Numbered from the stretch's first letter, positions 9,311 through 17,690 are shown. The stretch is 64,000 nt of DNA from Janthinobacterium sp. J1-1 (GCF_030944405.1 NZ_CP132340.1:62001-126000), one strand, 5' to 3'. Notes: a model not told the origin generated them from the letters alone. Translations and numbers: made by a program.

Positions 9311-9348
9311 TAATTTCATATTTCTATAATAATCGAATTATGAAATTA
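9311..9348. promoter_or_regulatory. Probable ArsR operator: TAATTTCATA ... TATGAAATTA dyad
   Basis: A perfect 10-bp inverted repeat, TAATTTCATA at 9311-9320 and TATGAAATTA at 9339-9348, flanks an AT-rich centre directly upstream of the arsR ribosome site. Position and symmetry fit the operator of an autoregulated ArsR operon; binding is inferred. Confidence 0.6.
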
Positions 9349-9839
9349 ATGTAAACCTATTTTTATGCGCGGCTATCGATTCACCTTGGTACGGAACTCT
9401 TGACGTCCTGGTCTTCTCCAGACGTATCGACATACCAATTAGCTGAATCTTCGTACTCAGTGGCAGAGGTGTGCGTCTCTCAGCACGTTGGAAACTCTGG
9501 TATCGCATGTATCTGGCGACAAACGACTTATCGAGAGGTAATAAGCTGCTCAATCAAATGGCGGTACTGCTAGCGCTTAAAGCGAATGCTTGGCGGCCGC
9601 AACGACGGCATGCCTATCTTCACACTCGACCTACTCTTGATAAACCATTGCTGCGCCTAGCATGTTGCCGCAAGAAAGTCGCGGTTCCACTTCGAACCTG
9701 CTACCTTAATCAAATTATCAAGGTTTCTGTAATGAAAATGTAATGTTTCAGTCATTCGGGTGTGCGGGTCCCCTACGTAGAATAGCTTCATCGGATCCGC
9801 AACTTCATTCACCCGCACCTGAAAAATAAGGACATTCCA
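9349..9839. other. Intergenic region between arsR and the CzcE-like gene
   Basis: No convincing gene was found. Two short overlapping open frames (9338-9553 minus and 9471-9743 plus) show no family signature or good ribosome site. The right part holds the tandem TGTAATG box described separately. The remainder may be decayed sequence from the junction of the arsenic and copper modules. Confidence 0.4.
9728..9745 (+). promoter_or_regulatory. Tandem TGTAATG repeat, candidate CopR box
   Basis: TGTAATG at 9728-9734 is repeated at 9739-9745, an 11-bp period that places both half-sites on the same DNA face. It sits about 100 bp upstream of the CzcE-like gene. Spacing like this is typical for OmpR/PhoB-family regulators; CopR from this window is the natural candidate. 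Assignment is inferred. Confidence 0.4.
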
Positions 9840-10184
9840 ATGAAATCCATCAAAGCCAACATCGTCGCCGTTTTTGCTGTCATCGCTCTCAGCCCGCTTG
9901 CCGCGATGGCACACCAAGGCGAAATGCACTCGAATCCAGCGTTTGGCAGTGCTGCTCCGGCGCCGGCCGCCACGCGCACTATCACGATTTCATCGACTAC
10001 GAAGTATGTGAATGTCGCCCAGGGCGACGTCGTCAAGTTTGATGTGGATGGTAAGACGTTCACTTGGCAGTTCGATACGCTACGAGCCAATTCGAGCTTT
10101 GACTTTTCGGCAATTGCGCCGTCTGGCGTGAATACCCACGGCGTACGTGTGTACGTGGCACCTAACCCGACCTACGCCAACTAA
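9840..10184 (+). CDS. CzcE-family periplasmic copper-binding protein
   Basis: A 114-residue secreted protein with a clear signal peptide (residues 1-24, ending LAAMA) followed by HQGEMHSNP. The mature part has the CzcE-type sequence ITISSTTKYVNVAQGD, VDGKTFTWQFDTL and a C-terminal VRVYVAPNPTY. CzcE-family proteins bind Cu(II) in the periplasm. It stands alone between the arsenic operon and a convergent NTF2-like gene, with the TGTAATG tandem box upstream, so it is probably a CopR target. The family call rests on the conserved central block. Confidence 0.78.
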   Translation: MKSIKANIVAVFAVIALSPLAAMAHQGEMHSNPAFGSAAPAPAATRTITISSTTKYVNVAQGDVVKFDVDGKTFTWQFDTLRANSSFDFSAIAPSGVNTHGVRVYVAPNPTYAN

Positions 10185-10223
10185 TTACATGTACGCCCGC
10201 CAGTGTACTGCTGGCTCATGAAG

Positions 10224-10652
10224 TTATTGAGATTTGCGGGACGACCAGTGCAGATGAAAGATGACCCATTGATCGCCCTGTTTTTCGAGCAAAGCTGTTT
10301 CCGTGCCGAATAAGTGCACATTTTTGCCCTGGAATTGTCCTGTGGTCTCTGTTTCCTGCATCACGACGGCCAGGTTTCCATCAATACGTTCGTTTTGTTT
10401 TAGGACTTTGCTTTTAGTGGCCTTAGCAAAGGCGGTATCGGCTGGCAGGTGATGGCCAGCGTATTCATCACGTGAACGCTCAACATGCCCAGATTCGTAA
10501 ATTTTAATTTCAGGGCTAAGCAAAGTGCTCGCCTGCTCGGATATTCCGCTGGCGAGCGCTTCGTGAAATGCAGCAACAGTTTCAGTTGGTGTGGCGGCGT
10601 ATAGGGGAAGACTGAATACGGAAATAGCGATCAGGGAAGTAAGTTGGCGCAC
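10224..10652 (-). CDS. Secreted NTF2-like / DUF4440-type protein
   Basis: A 142-residue protein with a signal peptide (MRQLTSLIAISVFSLPLYA) and an NTF2/SnoaL-like cone domain: VAAFHEALASG near the start, then DEYAGHHLPADTAF, VMQETETTGQFQG and the terminal QWVIFHLHWSSR. Proteins of this type are common beside copper and other metal-resistance genes, but their biochemical role is not established. Histidines at HH and HLHW could bind a ligand. It is transcribed divergently from the copper operon and convergently with the CzcE-like gene. Confidence 0.65.
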   Translation of the reverse strand: MRQLTSLIAISVFSLPLYAATPTETVAAFHEALASGISEQASTLLSPEIKIYESGHVERSRDEYAGHHLPADTAFAKATKSKVLKQNERIDGNLAVVMQETETTGQFQGKNVHLFGTETALLEKQGDQWVIFHLHWSSRKSQ

Positions 10653-10763
10653 GAGGTCTCCAGTGTTTTTGTTTATATGATGAATTGCAGTGATGCAATT
10701 AAATCAGCGGGCGGTGATTGTGACAAGGTGGAAGTGAAAATACTCTGGAAAACTGAAATTCGC

Positions 10764-10794
10764 TTGACCTTCCGCCAGTTGGAAGGTGTAGCGT
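10764..10794 (+). promoter_or_regulatory. CueR/MerR-type promoter of the copper operon
   Basis: A -35 TTGACC (10764-10769) and -10 TAGCGT (10789-10794) are separated by an over-long 19-bp spacer. The spacer region is covered by the perfect dyad ACCTTCC-N7-GGAAGGT (10767-10787). This is the classic architecture and nearly the consensus of CueR-regulated copper promoters. It points into the operon beginning at 11096. No merR/cueR gene is in the window, so the activator must act from elsewhere. Confidence 0.82.
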
Positions 10795-11095
10795 AAAAAG
10801 GCGATTTCATCTCAGGTGGTTCAGGTAATTTGCAAGGAACTTAGTTGTCCGTCATAGGGAAGATACTGCAGATGAATTTCATGCTGACGCGCATTGTAAG
10901 CAACCGGGCCAAAATAGGTGCAGGACAGCGTACGCCTTACTCTACCTTTGGAGGCAACAATAGCCGCCACTCATTCCTCGCGTCCCTTGAGCTCCCTCCA
11001 CACCACTTTCCCCGCCACCTCCTGAAATCATGCACTGGCGTTCGCCTCACCTCGTGCTGTATCCACCCAGTAACCAGTCATTTTGAAAGAGAATC
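10795..11095 (+). other. Long untranslated leader or undefined region upstream of 11096
   Basis: About 300 bases lie between the CueR-type promoter and the first recognised start codon. An open frame (10845-11192) crosses it but overlaps the real gene at 11096 in another frame, has no signature and is rejected. The leader may hold a secondary promoter; I see no riboswitch-like structure that I can support. Confidence 0.35.
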
Positions 11096-11449
11096 ATGCA
11101 ACGCTTCCACTTATTGCTTCTGGCAACGGTTAGCTTCTCGCCGGTTGTCTATGCACAATCCACTCAACCCGCGAGCACCACGGCGACAGTGACGGATGCT
11201 AAGGCCATTGTGCCGCCGTTGAAATATGTTTCTGCTTTTGCGGATGCTAAGCCGATTGGGGAGCCCCCGATATCTCCAGATAAGGCCTGGATTCAGGCAA
11301 ATAAAGAAGTGACAGGGGACTCTCAGCATGGCGATCTGGGGGACATGTCGATGGAAATGGTACCCGGTGCAAAAAGCCAGGAAGAACCCAAGCCGTCTTC
11401 GGCGAACGATCCGCACAAAGGCCATCAAATGAACATGAAAGGCAAATGA
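11096..11449 (+). CDS. Small secreted copper-operon protein, Met/His-rich C-terminus
   Basis: A 117-residue protein of unknown exact function. It has a signal peptide (residues 1-20, ending VVYA), a low-complexity Ser/Thr/Ala stretch, a conserved-looking core (YVSAFADAKPIGEPPISPDK, AWIQANKEV) and a C-terminus rich in likely copper ligands (DMSMEMVPG, DPHKGHQMNMKGK). It is the first gene of the copper operon and is two bases upstream of the TolC-like gene. Probable periplasmic copper binding is inferred from composition and context. Confidence 0.65.
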   Translation: MQRFHLLLLATVSFSPVVYAQSTQPASTTATVTDAKAIVPPLKYVSAFADAKPIGEPPISPDKAWIQANKEVTGDSQHGDLGDMSMEMVPGAKSQEEPKPSSANDPHKGHQMNMKGK

Positions 11450-11450
11450 C

Positions 11451-12836
11451 ATGAAGCGACTATCGTTGCCAACACCCAATCGGGTAGCTACTGTATTCGG
11501 TGTCATATTTCTTGCAGGTTGCGCCAGCTTTTCACCGGATGGTGGATTAAATGATGTCTCTCGGCTAACGCAAGAGAGGATTGGACAGGTCAAGCCCTTC
11601 ACGAAAGAGACGCTGAAAGATAGCCAACAGTCCACTTCACAGGTGCAATCACTGCTGTCCGCGCCACTGACGCCTGAATCTGCGGTTCAGATTGCGCTGC
11701 TCAATAATGCAGCGCTGAAGATCTCCTTCGCTGAATTGGGCGTCTCGGAGGCTGAGTTTGTACAAGCTGGACGGATGCGCAATCCAAGTTTTAGTTTCGG
11801 CCGCGTCAGTGGTGGTGGCGATGCGGAAATCGATCGCAGTGTGATGTTTGATATTGCGGGCCTGCTGACGTTGCCCACGCGTCGCCGCGTTGAGCAAGGA
11901 CGCTTTGAGCAAGCCAAGTTGCTAACAGCTGCTCAGGCTGTGCAGTTGGCGGCAGAAACCCGTCGGGCATATTTTATGGCCGTTGCGGCGGCCCAATCGG
12001 CCGCTTTCGCGGAGCAAGTGCGTGGCGCCGCCGAGGCATCATCGCAACTCGCCGACAGCATGACCAAGGTTGGAAACTGGAGCACACTTGATCAGGCCCG
12101 TGAGCGTGCGTTTTACCAAGATGCGTTGACACAATTAGCGAGGACCAGGCATGAAGCAACAGCCACGCGCGAACAGCTCATTCGCCTCCTGGGCCTGTGG
12201 GGAGAGCAGCAAAATTTCGTCCTGCCTGACAGATTGCCTCCACTGCCGGAAAAGCCGCAGGAAACGAACAATGCGGAAGCACAGGCAATGTCGCAACGTC
12301 TCGATATGCTGTCGGCCCGCCGCGATACCGAGGCAACGGCCGCGGCACTTGGCTTGACAAAGGCAACTGGCTTCATCAACGTTTTTGATGCCGGCTACAC
12401 CAATAAGAGTACGACAGGTTTGCCACGCGAGAGCGGCTACCAGATTTCCCTTGAATTACCAATTTTCGATTGGGGTGGCGCCAAGGTCGCGCGGGCCGAG
12501 GCGCTCTACATGCAGTCCGTTCATCGCACCACCGACACTGCCGTGCGGGCGCGCTCGGAAGTTCGGGAGGCGTACTCCGCATACCGCACTAGCTATGACA
12601 TCGCCCGTCATTATCGTGACGATGTTGTGCCGCTGCGGAAAAAAATATCCGACGAGGTTCTGCTTCGCTACAACGGGATGCTTGCCAGCGTATTCGAATT
12701 ACTGGCAGATTCGCGCGAGCAACTGGTGAGCGTAAATGCCGCCATCGAAACCCAGCGCGACTTTTGGATTGCAGAAACCAAACTTCAATCCGCCATCAAC
12801 AGCGGAAGTACGAACGATACAAGGGCCATGCCATGA
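11451..12836 (+). CDS. TolC-family outer-membrane efflux protein (copper operon)
   Basis: A 461-residue protein with a lipoprotein-like signal (IFLAGCASFSPDGG) and two repeats of the outer-membrane efflux protein fold: LTPESAVQIALLNNAALKISFAE and the later LPIFDWGGAKVARAEALY. It resembles CusC/CzcC-type TolC proteins, but its operon holds no RND pump; it is followed by a multicopper oxidase, with which it overlaps by four bases (ATGA). Either it serves as an outer-membrane partner for periplasmic copper export with another pump, or it is a specialised member of this oxidase-linked cluster. Confidence 0.85.
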   Translation: MKRLSLPTPNRVATVFGVIFLAGCASFSPDGGLNDVSRLTQERIGQVKPFTKETLKDSQQSTSQVQSLLSAPLTPESAVQIALLNNAALKISFAELGVSEAEFVQAGRMRNPSFSFGRVSGGGDAEIDRSVMFDIAGLLTLPTRRRVEQGRFEQAKLLTAAQAVQLAAETRRAYFMAVAAAQSAAFAEQVRGAAEASSQLADSMTKVGNWSTLDQARERAFYQDALTQLARTRHEATATREQLIRLLGLWGEQQNFVLPDRLPPLPEKPQETNNAEAQAMSQRLDMLSARRDTEATAAALGLTKATGFINVFDAGYTNKSTTGLPRESGYQISLELPIFDWGGAKVARAEALYMQSVHRTTDTAVRARSEVREAYSAYRTSYDIARHYRDDVVPLRKKISDEVLLRYNGMLASVFELLADSREQLVSVNAAIETQRDFWIAETKLQSAINSGSTNDTRAMP

Positions 12837-14224
12837 TTTCACGTAGAGATTTTTTCAGAGGTGCAGGTGCTGTAGCGGTAAGCGCCGCTGCCGTTAGCAA
12901 GGCCGGTGCCGCGTCATTGCCTGAGGCCATGTTGATGGACAATGCCAAGACGCACATCCCTCCGGTGCCACCCACTGGCCGGCCCTACAATCCGGTCGTG
13001 ACCCTGAATGGCTGGTCATTGCCATGGCGGATGAATAACGGCGTAAAAGAATTCCATCTCGTTGCCGAACCCGTGGTGCGTGAACTTGCACCAGGGATGA
13101 AAGCCAACCTTTGGGGCTATAACGGGCAATCCCCAGGCCCGACAATTGAAGTGGTCGAAGGTGACCGGGTGCGTATTTTCGTGACCAACAAGCTACCTGA
13201 GCACACCAGTGTTCATTGGCATGGCCAGCGCTTGCCGAACGGTATGGATGGCGTAACGGGCCTCAATCAACCGGGTATCGCTCCGGGAAAGACTTTCGTC
13301 TACGAATTCGAGGCCAAACGGCCAGGTACATTTATGTATCATCCCCACGCCGACGAGATGGCCCAGATGGCGATGGGGATGATGGGCTTCTGGGTGACCC
13401 ATCCAAAGGATCCATCGCTCCATGCTGTGGACCGTGATTTCGTTTTCCTGCTCAACGCGTATGACGTGGAGCCGGGAAGCTATACGCCGAAGATCAACAC
13501 CATGCTGGACTTCAACCTGTGGACATTCAATAGCCGCGTCTTCCCCGGCATTGATTCATTGCCTGTGCGCCAAGGTGACAAGGTACGCATCCGTGTCGGT
13601 AACCTGACGATGACGAATCACCCTATTCATATACATGGCCATGAGTTTTTCGTCACTGGTACGGATGGCGGCTGGACACCACCGGCGTCGCGCTGGCCTG
13701 AAGTCACCACCGATGTCGCAGTTGGGCAAATGCGCGCCATCGAGTTCGTCGCTACTGATCTGGGTGACTGGGCACTTCACTGCCATAAATCCCACCATAC
13801 CATGAATGCAATGGGCCATTCGGTACCGACAATGATTGGCGTCAACCATCGCGGGGTTGCTGAAAAAATTAACAAAATCGTCCCTGAATATATGGTGATG
13901 GGCGACAAGGGCGGCTCCATGGGAGGCATGGAAATGCCGCTACCAGATAATACTTTACCGATGATGACGGGTGAAGGACCGTTCGGTGGGGTTGAGATGG
14001 GGGGAATGTTTACCGTCTTGAAGGTGCGCAAGGACCAGAAGCGCGGCGACTACTCCGATCCTGGCTGGTACAAGCATCCGGCCGGAACCGTGGCATACGA
14101 GTGGACGGGTAACCTTCCTGAGCCAGAACGTGCAACTAACGCTGGGGGGCAGTCGATGCCGACGATGAACAAACCCAATATTGAAGTTACTGTTCGTAAA
14201 CCGACCGGACATAGCGGTCACTAA
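12833..14224 (+). CDS. Tat-exported multicopper oxidase (copper detoxification)
   Basis: The 463-residue product starts at the ATG in the four-base overlap and has a twin-arginine signal (MISRRDFFRGAG). Copper-ligand motifs are in order: SVHWHGQRLP (about residue 127), MYHPHADEM (about 168), HPIHIHGHEF (about 262) and HCHKSHHTMNAMGH (about 316), which includes the Cys-His bridge of the type 1/type 3 centre. A Met-rich part follows (GGSMGGMEMP). It should oxidise Cu(I) in the periplasm, like CopA/CueO. It is shorter than the roughly 600-residue PcoA/CopA group and belongs to a compact oxidase type that occurs with TolC-like genes. Confidence 0.9.
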   Translation: MISRRDFFRGAGAVAVSAAAVSKAGAASLPEAMLMDNAKTHIPPVPPTGRPYNPVVTLNGWSLPWRMNNGVKEFHLVAEPVVRELAPGMKANLWGYNGQSPGPTIEVVEGDRVRIFVTNKLPEHTSVHWHGQRLPNGMDGVTGLNQPGIAPGKTFVYEFEAKRPGTFMYHPHADEMAQMAMGMMGFWVTHPKDPSLHAVDRDFVFLLNAYDVEPGSYTPKINTMLDFNLWTFNSRVFPGIDSLPVRQGDKVRIRVGNLTMTNHPIHIHGHEFFVTGTDGGWTPPASRWPEVTTDVAVGQMRAIEFVATDLGDWALHCHKSHHTMNAMGHSVPTMIGVNHRGVAEKINKIVPEYMVMGDKGGSMGGMEMPLPDNTLPMMTGEGPFGGVEMGGMFTVLKVRKDQKRGDYSDPGWYKHPAGTVAYEWTGNLPEPERATNAGGQSMPTMNKPNIEVTVRKPTGHSGH

Positions 14225-14249
14225 TTTTTTTTAACTGAAAGGAAACATC

Positions 14250-14579
14250 ATGAAAAACCTGCACAAAGTTGTATTGGCAACCTTGATTGGCCTGTCATCC
14301 GTGGCAACGACCTCCGTGGCGCTCGCACAGCAGCAGAGCGCCTCCGCGACGCAAGACGCGATGAGCGAAGGGGAAATCAAGAAAGTGGATAAGGACGCCG
14401 GCAAGCTGACCATCAAACATGGCGAGCTGAAGAACTTGGGCATGCCTGGGATGACTATGATGTTCAAGGTCAAAGAGCCGTCGATGCTTGACAAGGTCAA
14501 ACAAGGCGACAAAGTACGTTTCGTGGTGGAAAAAGTTGGCGGTGCATTGACGGTCACTTCCATCGAAGCAGTAAAGTAA
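14250..14579 (+). CDS. cusF: CusF-like periplasmic copper chaperone
   Basis: A 109-residue secreted protein with signal peptide (ending SVALAQ) and a CusF-type OB fold: GEIKKVDKDAGKLTIKHGEL, LGMPGMTMMFKVKEP and VKQGDKVRFVVEK. The His in IKHG and the methionines in MPGMTM are the Cu(I)/Ag(I) ligands known from CusF; the conserved tryptophan that caps the metal in E. coli CusF is not in the usual place. It lies between the multicopper oxidase and copC and probably passes copper between periplasmic partners. Confidence 0.88.
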   Translation: MKNLHKVVLATLIGLSSVATTSVALAQQQSASATQDAMSEGEIKKVDKDAGKLTIKHGELKNLGMPGMTMMFKVKEPSMLDKVKQGDKVRFVVEKVGGALTVTSIEAVK

Positions 14580-14600
14580 ATTTAACAAAGAGAGTTGAAC

Positions 14601-14969
14601 ATGAAGACACTGCGGAAAATGATTCTTGCCACATCCATTGTGGCGGCAACGCTGGCTACCCCATTTGCCTTGGCACATGCGAGCTTGAAGAGCTCCAATC
14701 CCGAGGCAGGTGCCTCCCTGGCAGTTGCACCAAAGGAGATTGCGCTGACCTTCAACGAGAAGGTGGAAGAAGCCTTTAGCTCAATCACTCTGAGCGATGA
14801 CGAAGGCAAAGCCGTTGCTGCAGACAAGGCAAAGGTTGATGCAGCAAATCCGGCCATCTTACGCTTGGAAGTACCGACATTGAATGCTGGCGCCTATACC
14901 GTGAGCTGGGCAGTTGCAGGGCACGATGGACACCGTCGCAAAGGCGACTTTAAGTTCACGGTGAAATAA
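14601..14969 (+). CDS. copC: CopC periplasmic copper-resistance protein
   Basis: A 122-residue CopC. The ATG at 14601 with AGAGAG before it is preferred over a TTG at 14595. After the signal peptide the mature protein begins HASLKSSNPEAGASL, giving the N-terminal His that forms the Cu(II) brace, and it keeps the later DGH of AVAGHDGHRRKG. It lacks the Met-rich Cu(I) loop of Pseudomonas CopC, so it is of the Cu(II)-only type. The stop directly abuts the copD start, so the two are translationally coupled. Confidence 0.92.
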   Translation: MKTLRKMILATSIVAATLATPFALAHASLKSSNPEAGASLAVAPKEIALTFNEKVEEAFSSITLSDDEGKAVAADKAKVDAANPAILRLEVPTLNAGAYTVSWAVAGHDGHRRKGDFKFTVK

Positions 14970-15869
14970 ATGGATGCAGTCTCGCTGTTGCAAGTCAGTT
15001 CAGCTTTGCTGCTGAACCTCGGCTTTGCCTGGCTCGTTGGATCATGGTTTGCACGCTACTGGATGCGTTCTAGCGGTGTCGATCATGATCATTTCGAACC
15101 AGCGCTGCGCAAACTTGACTTGATGGCAGCGGCAATCAGCATGGTTGGTAGTGCATCGGCACTATTGAGCGCGACGGCGGTCATGGGAGGTGTAGGGCTA
15201 CGCGAAGCGTGCCCGATGTTTTGGATGATGGTGTCGACAACTGACTACGGACATGCAGGCTGCGCCATTGTTGTGACGATGCTTGTTCTCTTTATTGTTC
15301 GATTTGTAGGCGGAGTCGGCCGCAGCAGCGATATTGCTGTCGTTCTGCTTTTGGCTATTTTTTCTGCAACACGGGCGTCCATGGGGCATGCGGGCGAGGA
15401 AGGCTTCTGGACCATTCCGCTAGCGGTTGAAGCGATCCATTATTTTGCCATCGGCCTATGGACTGGTGCAGTGATGGTTTCCGGCTGGTTTGTTCTACAT
15501 AAGTCGCGGATAAGGAAATTTGATACGGGTACCACCGATCAATACCTAGAATTGATGTCCCAGGCAGCAATGCTTGCAGTAGTTGCCATTGTTGCTACTG
15601 GAATTTACAGCGCATGGCACCGAGTGGGGAGCTCAGAGCATCTTGTTCATACCACCTATGGCATCACCTTACTGGTCAAAGTTGCAATGGTCCTTCTTGC
15701 CGTCGCCTTGGGCGGCTACAACAAATTTCTTGGATTGCCTGCCGCCTCCCGCTCCTCCCGCGGCGTCACTCTGGTGAGAGTCGTTTTACAAGTAGAGACC
15801 TTGCTACTGCTCGGTGCACTGTTTGCGGCTGCAATTCTTACCACTCAACAACCACCTACCGCGATGTAA
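14970..15869 (+). CDS. copD: CopD copper-resistance inner-membrane protein
   Basis: A 299-residue polytopic membrane protein with the CopD-family pattern: hydrophobic segments from residue 5 onward, GHAGEEGFWTIPLAVEAIHYFAIGLWTGAVMVSGW in the middle (note the His and Glu, likely metal-related), and TYGITLLVKVAMVLLAVALGGYNKF near the end. It follows copC without a gap; the CopC-CopD pair is thought to import copper for cuproproteins or support resistance. Length is normal for the short CopD group. Confidence 0.9.
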   Translation: MDAVSLLQVSSALLLNLGFAWLVGSWFARYWMRSSGVDHDHFEPALRKLDLMAAAISMVGSASALLSATAVMGGVGLREACPMFWMMVSTTDYGHAGCAIVVTMLVLFIVRFVGGVGRSSDIAVVLLLAIFSATRASMGHAGEEGFWTIPLAVEAIHYFAIGLWTGAVMVSGWFVLHKSRIRKFDTGTTDQYLELMSQAAMLAVVAIVATGIYSAWHRVGSSEHLVHTTYGITLLVKVAMVLLAVALGGYNKFLGLPAASRSSRGVTLVRVVLQVETLLLLGALFAAAILTTQQPPTAM

Positions 15870-16127
15870 TGTCGCGACGGTTTTCTACAAGGGAGTACTA
15901 TATGAAAAAGATGACCTTAAATGCAATTGCAGTAATGTTACTGGCCAGTTTGAGCACTTTCAGCATTGCTGCGGTACCGGATAGCAACCCAGCAGCACAT
16001 AGTGGCCACCAGCATGGCGCAAATGAGCAGAGCGCATCTCTTGTGGGCAAGGCGGGTGACCCGAAAAAAGCGACGCGTACCGTCACTGTCGATATGAGGT
16101 GTACTGTCAATAGCGGACACTCTTGTT

Positions 16128-16988
16128 TCAAGCCACCCGCGGCTGTTTGCTGAATTTTTCAGCGAACAACGCGGGCGGAACATTGCCAAGGCGCGAATGG
16201 CGTCGCTGGCGGTTGTAAAAGCTTTCGATATATTCCTGTATTGCGGCTTTCGCGTCGGCCCGGGTCGCGTAACGTTGATGGTGCACCAGCTCGTTTTTCA
16301 GGCTGCCCCAGAAGCTTTCCATGGGCGCGTTGTCATAGCAGTTTCCTCGGCGCGACATGGACGGCTTCATGCCGAACTGCGTCACCAGTTTCTGATAGTC
16401 GTGGGCGCAATACTGACTGCCACGGTCGGAGTGGTGAATCAAGCCCGGCGCGGGGCGTTTGTTGCGCACGGCCTTCCACAGTGCTGTTGCCGTCAGCGTT
16501 TGCGTCATGCGCTCGTCCATCGCGTAGCCCACCAGCTCGCAGGTGAACACGTCCTTGATACCGGCCAGGTAAAGCCAGCCCTCGCCGGTCGCCACATAGG
16601 TGATGTCGGTCACCCAGGCTTCGTTCGGCCGGGTCGGCGCGAAAGTCTGATTGAGCAGGTTGTCGGCCACCGGCAGGTCATGATTCGAGTTCGTGGTGGC
16701 CTTGAACTTGCGCTTTTGCTTGCAGCGCAGGGCGAGCTCGCGACGCAGACGGACGATACGATCACGGCCGGCCGGAAAGCCTTGCGCCGTCAGTTCCGGC
16801 TGCATGCGCAACGGGCCATAAGTCTGCCGGCTCTGCGCGTGCACGGCCTCGATGGCGACCTTCAGGCGTGCGTCGTCCTGCGCCCGCTGCGACGGTTTGC
16901 CGTTCGACCAAGCGTAGAAACCGCTGCGCGAGACGCCAAAGACGCGGCACATGATGGTGACAGGAAATTCGAGTCGCAAGGTCTTCAT
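16128..16988 (-). CDS. IS3-family transposase OrfB
   Basis: A 286-residue DDE transposase with an HTH_21-type N-terminus (YGPLRMQPELTAQGF) and an rve core: AWVTDITYVATGEGWLYLAG, HHSDRGSQYCAHDYQ and NAPMESFWGSLKNELVH give the three acidic residues. RHSRLGNVPPALF is the typical C-terminal motif. It lies in the -1 frame of OrfA and overlaps it by four bases. Confidence 0.9.
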   Translation of the reverse strand: MKTLRLEFPVTIMCRVFGVSRSGFYAWSNGKPSQRAQDDARLKVAIEAVHAQSRQTYGPLRMQPELTAQGFPAGRDRIVRLRRELALRCKQKRKFKATTNSNHDLPVADNLLNQTFAPTRPNEAWVTDITYVATGEGWLYLAGIKDVFTCELVGYAMDERMTQTLTATALWKAVRNKRPAPGLIHHSDRGSQYCAHDYQKLVTQFGMKPSMSRRGNCYDNAPMESFWGSLKNELVHHQRYATRADAKAAIQEYIESFYNRQRRHSRLGNVPPALFAEKFSKQPRVA

Positions 16989-17296
16989 GACCGCGTACTT
17001 GGCAGCGACTCCCGCGCAAAGTACGCTGCCGCTTTTTTTACGATATCGCGCTCCATGCGTGCCTCGGCAAGCTCTTTGCGCAGCTTGGTTACCTCAGCCT
17101 CAAGCTCCGGCACGGAGCGGCTACCAGGGGCTACTTTGGGCGACGTGCCGCGCCTTGCCGCACTGACCCAGTTCGCTAGCGTGCCCTTGGGAATGGTGAG
17201 ACGCAACGCGGCGTCTTCCAGCGTCAGGCCTTGTGTCAGGACCAGTTTTACCGCTTCTTCCCGAAGCTCCGGTGTGTATGTTGTTGAGCGTGTCAT
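16985..17296 (-). CDS. IS3-family transposase OrfA
   Basis: A 103-residue HTH protein (YTPELREEAVKLVLTQGLTLEDAALRLTIP) with a coiled leucine-zipper segment (ELEAEVTKLRKELAEARMERDIVKKAAAYF). The A7G slippery run (minus strand of 17033-17039) in IVKKA is positioned for -1 frameshifting into OrfB, as in IS911-like elements. Confidence 0.88.
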   Translation of the reverse strand: MTRSTTYTPELREEAVKLVLTQGLTLEDAALRLTIPKGTLANWVSAARRGTSPKVAPGSRSVPELEAEVTKLRKELAEARMERDIVKKAAAYFARESLPSTRS

Positions 17297-17690
17297 AAGT
17301 TCTCCAGTTGGTGAAGTTTACCAAACTAGAGTGTCCGAAAAAGTCAGGGTACCTCAATATGAACGACACCATGCGTTTTAACCCAGCGTCTATCGCCGTG
17401 AAACGGGGCGAGACTATTCGCTTTGTCGTCAACAATTCCGGCAAGATCAAGCATGAGATGGTCATTGGTTCTGAGAGCGAGTTGAAAGAACATGCCCAAC
17501 AAATGGCAAAGTTTCCGGAGATGGAGCATGCGGAACCCAATCAGGTGACCCTGACGCCTGGGAAATCGGGAACCATTGTCTGGCAGTTCGACAAAGCCGG
17601 CAAAGTGGAATTTGCGTGCTTACAACCCGGCCACTTTGAGGCGGGCATGAAGGGGCAGGTAGTGGTTTCTGCCAAATAGATGACTTCATT

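Larger units (their letters stand above)
16105..17345 (-). mobile_element. IS3-family insertion sequence inside the cupredoxin gene, 1241 bp
   Basis: The imperfect terminal inverted repeats start with TG and share CGGACACTCT: 16105-16123 on the left and, on the minus strand, from 17345 on the right. It carries two overlapping transposase frames on the minus strand. Insertion inactivates the cupredoxin gene and could affect transcription toward the P1B ATPase. No clear target duplication was found. Confidence 0.85.
15902..17679 (+). pseudogene. Cupredoxin (plastocyanin/azurin-like) gene split by an IS3-family element
   Basis: The 5' part (15902-16104) encodes a signal peptide and a His-rich linker (HSGHQHGANE) ending RTVTVDM; the 3' part (17346-17679) resumes with MNDTMRFNPASIAVKRGE and carries the copper ligands (KHEMVIG, CLQPGHFEAGMKG). 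Together they make a complete blue-copper-type protein of about 180 residues. The two halves are separated by the IS at 16105-17345. The join is not perfectly clean, since a few codons at the junction differ, so an exact target duplication is not seen. As it stands the copper-binding half would lack a signal peptide. Confidence 0.82.

Noticed and set aside
10845..11192. 115-residue open frame before the copper operon
   Set aside because: Overlaps the well-supported gene at 11096 in another frame and has no family signature; treated as leader.
16197..17381. 394-residue plus-strand open frame
   Set aside because: Lies opposite both transposase genes of the IS at 16105-17345 and is a high-GC shadow frame.
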